Below the pieces are notes generated by a model that was not told the DNA's origin, did not search any database, and saw only the letters and a list, made by a program, of their open reading frames with translations. A stretch of 33,655 nucleotides of DNA from contig JAPKAF010000015.1 in assembly GCA_028825365.1 (NCBI GenBank), forward strand, positions 1 through 33,655, read 5' to 3'. The position numbers and the translations under genes were made by a program. Of the stretch, positions 28,544-33,655 are shown piece by piece. The number at the start of each line of letters is the position of its first letter. Position 1 is the stretch's first letter. Source of the DNA: Flavobacteriaceae bacterium. Its GTDB lineage: Bacteria; Bacteroidota; Bacteroidia; Flavobacteriales; Flavobacteriaceae.

Positions 28544-28560
28544 AGAGGGTATAGAGGGTA
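28544..28560 (+). repeat. Tandem direct repeat, possible operator
   Basis: AGAGGGTA occurs at 28544-28551 and again at 28553-28560, a period of nine bases. These G-rich words stand out in AT-rich DNA and end 18 bases before the -33 element of the candidate susC promoter, a usual place for an activator site. No regulator is identified. Confidence 0.5.
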
Positions 28561-28578
28561 AAGTTTATTGGAATAATG

Positions 28579-28609
28579 TTGTTTATTTAACATTTATTTA
28601 AGATTTTTG
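28579..28609 (+). promoter_or_regulatory. Candidate promoter of the susC/susD pair
   Basis: TTG at 28579-28581 is followed after 20 bases by GATTTTTG at 28602-28609, matching TAnnTTTG except for the first base. Transcription would start near 28616, giving a leader of about 24 bases before the ATG at 28640. Confidence 0.5.
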
Positions 28610-28639
28610 TGTTTAGACTAATACAAATAAATTATAAAC

Positions 28640-31600
28640 ATGAAAACAAAGTTCAGTGGAATTTTAACGCTCTTGCTAGCGTTGATTGTGCAAATGACAT
28701 TTGCACAAGGAAAAGCAGTTTCAGGTAATGTTTCAGATGATTCTGGAATGCCCGTTGCTGGAGTAAACATTATTGTACAAGGTACAACTACCGGTACTCA
28801 ATCAGATTTTGATGGTAATTATAGCATCATGACCGATCAGGGATCTGTACTTACATTTACTTATTTAGGATACTCTACAGTGAGTGAAACTGTAGGATCT
28901 TCTGATACAGTTAATGTAACTATGAGTGAAAACGTTGCAGAACTTGATGAAGTTGTTGTAACTGCCCTAGGTATTTCTAGAGAGAAAAAATCTCTTGGTT
29001 ATGCGGTTAGTGAAGTATCTGGTGAAGAAATGGAACAAAGAACAGAAGGAGATGTTGCCAGAGTTTTATCTGGTAAAGCTTCAGGTGTACAAATTACATC
29101 TGCAAGTGGTACGTCAGGATCTGCTACCAATGTAGTTATTAGAGGTTATACTTCTATTAACGGTAGTAATCAAGCCTTATTTGTTGTTGATGGTGTTCCT
29201 TTTAGTAGTGATACCAACGCTCAAGGTGGATTTTTAAGTGGTAACATTGGTTCAAGTAGATTTTTGGATTTAGATCCAAATAACATTGCTAGTGTAAACG
29301 TTCTTAAAGGTTTAGCTGCAGCTACATTATATGGTACTGCTGGTAAAAATGGTGTAATTGTAATTACTACAAAATCTGGTTCTGCTGCTCCAAAAGGTGC
29401 TAAGAAAACAGAAATCACTATTAACCAATCTTATTTTGTTAATGAAATCGCTTCAATGCCTGATTATCAAAACAAATATGGTGGTGGATTTGATCAATCG
29501 TTCGGTTGGTTCTTCAGTAACTGGGGACCTGGTTTCGCTAGAGATGGTGTAGACGGATGGGCAAATGATCCAGCTGGAACTATTATTGATACTGACGGTA
29601 TAGGTACTGTTGAGCATCCTTATGGATCTTCTGCATTTCTTAATAACTTCTTAGGAGGTAACAATGTATTGAACGAACAATACACTGGTGAGAGATATGC
29701 ATGGCAACCTTACGAAAGTGTTGAAAATTTCTTTAGATCAGGTGGAGTATCTAATACTTCATTAAACATCGCTGGGCAATCAGATGATGGAACTGTATCT
29801 TATAACATTAACTACGGTCATTTAGATGAAAAAGGTTTTACTCCAGGTAATGGAATAAGAAGAAATACTTTATCTATTGGTGGTAGAGCTAAACTTTCAA
29901 ATAAATTTACTGCTTCAGGATCTATGAATTACACTAACAATAGTGTGGTTTCTCCTCCAGTTGCATCAAGTAGAGGTAATGGAACATTAGGATGGTCAAC
30001 ATTCGGTAATGTATTCTTTACTCCTAGAAATGTAGATTTAATGAACTTACCATTTGAAATTCCTGAAACAGGAGGTAGTATCTACTACAGAAATGGTAAT
30101 GATATTATCAATCCAAGATGGTCAGTTAAAAATTCTCAAGGTGGTCAAAAGACTAACAGAATATTTGGTACTGCTCAACTTAACTACGAGTATAATGATA
30201 ACTTAACATTTAGTTACCGTTACGGATTAGATTGGTATAACGAAAGAAATACATCATACTCTAATAAAGATGGTGTTAACTTTAATGCAGCAATCTTTGG
30301 ATACTTAAATTCTTATGATAACAATGTTACTGTAAATACTCACTACGTAGGTATGAATGGTAGTTATGAATTATCTGATGAAGTTGGATTAACATTTACT
30401 GTTGGTGCTGAGTCACAAAACAGAAGTTATGACAGAGAAGGTGTTGGAAGTACTGGTCAAATTGTTTTTGGTGTTTTACAACACTTTAACTTTGAAAACC
30501 AAGTTGCTATATCTTACCACGCTAGTAAAAACACAGCAGGTGTATTTGCAAGTGCGGATTTAGATTACAACGACTATTTATTCTTGAATGTATCAGCTAG
30601 AAACGATTGGGTTTCTAACTTACCAAAAGAAAACAACAGCATGTTCTACCCAAGTGCAAGTATTGCATTTTTACCAACTGCTGCTAACCCAGACATGAAG
30701 TCTGATAACTTAAGTTATTTAAAAACTAGAGTTAGTTATGGTACATCTGCAGGTTTTCCTGGTGGATATCCAACGGTTAACAGTGTAAACCAAAATACAA
30801 ATGTAAATGGTGGTTTAAACGGTGGAATTATTACTAACTCAGTTAGTAATTTTCAAGCTAACCCAGATTTAAAACCAGAATTACTTGGTGAATTCGAATT
30901 AGGATTTGACGCAAGAATGTTTAATAACAGACTTGGTGTTAATGCTTCTTACTTTGAAAGAACTAGTACTGATTTAATTGTATCTAAACCATTACCAACT
31001 TCTACAGGATTTACTTCTACAGAAGATAATATTGGTAAGGTTGCAGGAGATGGAATTGAATTAGATTTAGATTTCGATGTTATGGAATCTAATGATGGTT
31101 TAAATTGGAATGCTAGAGTAAACTTTACTACTAGTAATTCAATAGTAACAGAACAAGCAGATGATCAAATTATATTTGCTGGATCTACTAATGCAATCTT
31201 AGGTGGTAATGCTGCTATACAAGGTGAACAATTAGGTGTTATTGTTGGAACAAGAATTGAGAGAAATGATTCAGGAGAGTATGTTGTAAATGCATCTGGT
31301 AACTATAACGTTGAAAACAATATGTCTATTGACGCTAATGGTAACCAAGTTGCTGCTGGAACTCCTGGTTCAAGATCAATTACTCCAATTATTGGTAATC
31401 CAAACCCTGATTATGTAATGAATGTAATTAATACAATGTCATTCAAAAACTTTAATCTAGGATTCCAAATGAGTCATACAGCTGGTGGTGATATTGCTTC
31501 ATCTACTGTAGCAACTCTACTTGGTAGAGGTGGTATAGTAGAAGACAGAAAGAATACATTTATTCTTCCTGGTGTTTTACAAGATGGTTCTCCGAACAAT

Positions 31601-31927
31601 CTACAAGTAAACAACTCAACTTACTACTTTAACAATGTGTTATTTGGACCTAAAGAATTATCAATTTACGATGGTTCTGTACTAAGGTTACAAGAAATAT
31701 CTTTAGGTTATTCATTCCCTCAAGACATGTTAGACAAGACTCCATTTGGATCTTTATCTATCACGGCTACAGGATTTAACTTATGGTATGATGCATATAA
31801 TGTACCAGATGCTACAAACTTTGACCCTAATGTTGCGGGTACAGGTGTAGGTAATGGTAGAGGATTTGATTATCTTAATGGACCAAGTTCAAAAAGATAC
31901 GGAATCAGTCTTAAAGCATCATTTTAA
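28640..31927 (+). CDS. SusC/RagA-type TonB-linked outer-membrane transporter
   Basis: At 1095 residues this is a full-length SusC-family channel. Signal peptide 1-22 (cleavage near TFA-QGK). A carboxypeptidase-D regulatory-like domain covers about 25-96 (VSGNVSDDSGMPVAGVNI and DFDGNYSI). A TonB-box-like stretch, LDEVVVTALGISREKKSLGYA, spans about 102-122, then comes the plug (SGKASGVQITSASG, FVVDGVPF, ATLYGTAGKNGVIVITTK) to about 250. The rest is a 22-strand barrel ending in SLKASF with terminal Phe. Together with the SusD-like lipoprotein it forms a lidded importer powered by TonB-ExbBD. The substrate cannot be told: no glycoside hydrolase, peptidase or regulator is adjacent in the window. 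Codon use (GGT, GTT, TCT, few ATA) looks like that of highly expressed genes. Confidence 0.96.
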   Translation: MKTKFSGILTLLLALIVQMTFAQGKAVSGNVSDDSGMPVAGVNIIVQGTTTGTQSDFDGNYSIMTDQGSVLTFTYLGYSTVSETVGSSDTVNVTMSENVAELDEVVVTALGISREKKSLGYAVSEVSGEEMEQRTEGDVARVLSGKASGVQITSASGTSGSATNVVIRGYTSINGSNQALFVVDGVPFSSDTNAQGGFLSGNIGSSRFLDLDPNNIASVNVLKGLAAATLYGTAGKNGVIVITTKSGSAAPKGAKKTEITINQSYFVNEIASMPDYQNKYGGGFDQSFGWFFSNWGPGFARDGVDGWANDPAGTIIDTDGIGTVEHPYGSSAFLNNFLGGNNVLNEQYTGERYAWQPYESVENFFRSGGVSNTSLNIAGQSDDGTVSYNINYGHLDEKGFTPGNGIRRNTLSIGGRAKLSNKFTASGSMNYTNNSVVSPPVASSRGNGTLGWSTFGNVFFTPRNVDLMNLPFEIPETGGSIYYRNGNDIINPRWSVKNSQGGQKTNRIFGTAQLNYEYNDNLTFSYRYGLDWYNERNTSYSNKDGVNFNAAIFGYLNSYDNNVTVNTHYVGMNGSYELSDEVGLTFTVGAESQNRSYDREGVGSTGQIVFGVLQHFNFENQVAISYHASKNTAGVFASADLDYNDYLFLNVSARNDWVSNLPKENNSMFYPSASIAFLPTAANPDMKSDNLSYLKTRVSYGTSAGFPGGYPTVNSVNQNTNVNGGLNGGIITNSVSNFQANPDLKPELLGEFELGFDARMFNNRLGVNASYFERTSTDLIVSKPLPTSTGFTSTEDNIGKVAGDGIELDLDFDVMESNDGLNWNARVNFTTSNSIVTEQADDQIIFAGSTNAILGGNAAIQGEQLGVIVGTRIERNDSGEYVVNASGNYNVENNMSIDANGNQVAAGTPGSRSITPIIGNPNPDYVMNVINTMSFKNFNLGFQMSHTAGGDIASSTVATLLGRGGIVEDRKNTFILPGVLQDGSPNNLQVNNSTYYFNNVLFGPKELSIYDGSVLRLQEISLGYSFPQDMLDKTPFGSLSITATGFNLWYDAYNVPDATNFDPNVAGTGVGNGRGFDYLNGPSSKRYGISLKASF
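28686..28708 (+). other. Perfect ten-base-pair hairpin in the signal-peptide codons of susC
   Basis: TTGTGCAAAT (28686-28695) and ATTTGCACAA (28699-28708) are exact inverted repeats around GAC. It lies 46-68 bases after the ATG, in the codons for IVQMTFAQ at the signal cleavage site. Such an RNA hairpin could slow ribosomes or be a target for processing; as DNA it could be a dyad operator. Chance is possible, so function is not claimed. Confidence 0.5.
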
Positions 31928-31948
31928 TAATAATAAAACAATTTAATC

Positions 31949-33655
31949 ATGAAAAAAATATACAAATACTTATTAATGACAGTCGTTGCTTCAAGCACGA
32001 TGTTCTACTCTTGTGATACACTTGAAATGGAAGATCTTGCTAGTCCAAACGCACTGTCTGCAGATTTAGCGGATGCTGATCTGTTACTGAACAGTATTCA
32101 GCTTAGCTACTTATCAGCTATGCAGGATATGCAATACAATGGTGCTGCCTTAGGTAGAATCTCGAATATGTCGGGAAGAAACTATTACAGCAACTTTGGT
32201 GGTGGTACAGTTAGTGGAGCTTGGTCTTCATTATATGCATCTATGATGCCAGATATCGCAGCGATCGAAGGATTAAACACAGATGGATTATTAGATTTCC
32301 ATATGGGTATATCTAAGGTTATGCAATCACATGTAATGATGGGACTTGTTGATTCTTTAGGAGATATTCCTTGGAGTCAAGCAGTTAACGCTACAGAATA
32401 CCCTTCACCGGGTGTTGATGATGGCGCATCTGTTTATGCTGCTGCTGTTGCAATGTTAGGAGAAGCTGCTGGGTACTTTGGTACTGCAGGTGGTGGTGAT
32501 GATTTATTCTACGGTGGAGATGTCTCTAAGTGGGTAAAATTACACAATACACTTTTAATGCGTGCTAACTTAACAACTGGTAACTACGCTGCTGCATTAG
32601 CTCAAACTAATGTAATAGAGTCTGCTGCTGATGATTTCCAATTTAATTATGGAGACCAAGAGTTACAGCCTGATACTAGACACCCATTTTATGGTAGTGA
32701 TTACACTACTTCAGGTGCTAACATTTACCAATCATCTTGGTTAATGGGTCATATGGCTGGTAGCTATGATGATTACAGAGCATTATACTTTGATAACTGG
32801 CAACCAGGAACGGAAGCTCGTTTAGGAGATCCAAGAAGAAAGTATTATTTCTACAGACAAACTTGGGGAACTCCAGGTAACCAAACTGCTTTATATTATG
32901 GTGGTGCAGCTTACCTTTATCCTCTAGATTTCGGTGGAGATACTTCTAATGGTGAAACATTACAATGTTCATTACAGACAGTCGCTTTCCATTTAGAATT
33001 TACTCCTGATGAAGAAACTCATTGTTCAAACATTGCTGGATATTGGGGTAGAGCGCATGGTAACGACGAGGGAACTCCTCCGGATAACTTTACAAGAACT
33101 GCTTCAGGTGTTTACCCTGCAGGTGGAAGTTTTGACAACCAACCAGACGTTCAAATATATGAAACTACTTTATCTGCATTACCAACTGGTGCTGTGAATC
33201 AAGGACAAGGTGGTGGTGGTGCCGGAATATGGCCAATCTACTTATCTTCATATGTTTCGTTTATGAAAGCTGAAGCTGCAATGTGGCTAGGTGATACAGC
33301 TATGGCTGGAATGTACATGGAACAAGGAATGAACCAATCTATGGCTAAAGTAACTGGAATGATTTCAGTTGATGCTGATGCTGATGTAGCTAACGCTCCT
33401 TCTGCTGCTTGGGTTGCTGAATACGTATCTAATAAAGTTGCTGAATTTAACGCGGCTCCGAACTCTAGTGCTCTAGATGGTTTTGGATGGCCAGTTGAAA
33501 AAGCTAAATTAGATATATTAGGTGAAGAATATTTTGTTGCTATGTTTGGTGGTGCTAATGATGCTTGGAACTTTATCAGAAGAACTGGATACCCGAGAAC
33601 TCTACAGAGATCTCTTTCTGATCCAGCTGAATCTGGTCTTTTCCCAAGAACTGGT
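31949..33655 (+). CDS. SusD/RagB-like surface lipoprotein (partial, C terminus outside window)
   Basis: The ATG at 31949 lies 21 bases after the susC stop, and the frame stays open for 569 codons to the window end. The N terminus is MKKIYKYLLMTVVASS followed by a lipoprotein signal with Cys22 (FYSC). The residues after it, DTLEMED, are acidic, like the export signal that sends Bacteroidota lipoproteins to the cell surface. The body fits the SusD-like type 2 family (nutrient-binding lipoprotein), with the late motif AWNFIRRTGYPR at 539-550; probably a few tens of residues are missing. It would be the lid that captures substrate above the SusC-like channel. It uses the same favoured codons as its partner. 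Confidence 0.93.
   Translation, partial: MKKIYKYLLMTVVASSTMFYSCDTLEMEDLASPNALSADLADADLLLNSIQLSYLSAMQDMQYNGAALGRISNMSGRNYYSNFGGGTVSGAWSSLYASMMPDIAAIEGLNTDGLLDFHMGISKVMQSHVMMGLVDSLGDIPWSQAVNATEYPSPGVDDGASVYAAAVAMLGEAAGYFGTAGGGDDLFYGGDVSKWVKLHNTLLMRANLTTGNYAAALAQTNVIESAADDFQFNYGDQELQPDTRHPFYGSDYTTSGANIYQSSWLMGHMAGSYDDYRALYFDNWQPGTEARLGDPRRKYYFYRQTWGTPGNQTALYYGGAAYLYPLDFGGDTSNGETLQCSLQTVAFHLEFTPDEETHCSNIAGYWGRAHGNDEGTPPDNFTRTASGVYPAGGSFDNQPDVQIYETTLSALPTGAVNQGQGGGGAGIWPIYLSSYVSFMKAEAAMWLGDTAMAGMYMEQGMNQSMAKVTGMISVDADADVANAPSAAWVAEYVSNKVAEFNAAPNSSALDGFGWPVEKAKLDILGEEYFVAMFGGANDAWNFIRRTGYPRTLQRSLSDPAESGLFPRTG

Larger units (their letters stand above)
28406..28639 (+). other. Intergenic region upstream of the susC-like gene
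   Basis: The gap of 234 bases between the Omp85-like gene and the susC-like gene holds no gene. I saw no strong terminator for the upstream gene: a T-run at 28485-28491 has no GC-rich stem before it. The right half contains the tandem repeat at 28544-28560 and the candidate promoter at 28579-28609. Confidence 0.6.

Noticed and set aside
33009-33197. 62-codon plus-strand frame near the window end
   Set aside because: Out of phase with the susD-like frame, which is open through this stretch and matches its family.

Overview
The window comes from a Bacteroidota chromosome, most probably a marine member of class Flavobacteriia. The DNA is strongly AT-rich. Starts have A-rich leaders and I saw no convincing Shine-Dalgarno sequence. 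Promoters fit the Bacteroidota pattern TTG-N19/20-TAnnTTTG. Secreted proteins end their signals in the 'AQ' or 'SQ' style, there is a SusC/SusD pair, and a proteorhodopsin carries the Met spectral-tuning residue I associate with flavobacterial pumps. I saw no tRNA, rRNA, CRISPR array, insertion sequence or phage gene.

Layout. (1) 1-1043: the last 28 codons of an unidentified gene, a bidirectional terminator, a single-gene proteorhodopsin unit (+), and a second bidirectional terminator shared with the convergent argS. (2) 1059-8626 (-): argS, a citrulline-hydrolase-like gene (ctlX type), a DDAH/arginine-deiminase-like gene, citrate synthase, enolase and carA. The two guanidino-modifying genes overlap in a TAATG junction and could together take arginine or a methylarginine to citrulline and then ornithine. 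(3) 8671-9492 (-): a secreted protein of unknown function ending at a clear terminator. (4) 9561-26550 (-): the whole str-S10-spc-alpha ribosomal superoperon in classical order: rpsL, rpsG, fusA, rpsJ, rplC, rplD, rplW, rplB, rpsS, rplV, rpsC, rplP, rpmC, rpsQ, rplN, rplX, rplE, rpsN, rpsH, rplF, rplR, rpsE, rpmD, rplO, secY, infA, rpmJ, rpsM, rpsK, rpsD, rpoA, rplQ. tuf, adk and map are not in it. A near-ideal promoter at 26598-26628 drives it. Three unusually long gaps, before rplC, rpsH and rpsD, can fold and are candidate autoregulatory leaders. (5) 26723-33655 (+): a divergent Omp85-family outer-membrane protein, then a susC/susD-like pair with codon use resembling highly expressed genes; the susD-like gene runs off the window end.

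The window is therefore mostly conserved core genome: translation and secretion machinery, central carbon metabolism, a light-driven proton pump and an abundant-looking outer-membrane uptake complex. I found no clear undescribed multi-gene system. The best leads are the coupled DDAH/ctlX pair, the three leader-RNA candidates, the hairpin inside the susC signal-peptide codons, and the susC upstream tandem repeat. Several starts have been placed inside the longest open frames (ctlX, rpmD, rpsE, rpsQ, rplV), and two genes easily missed are described: rpmJ (38 codons) and the stop-less susD-like gene.
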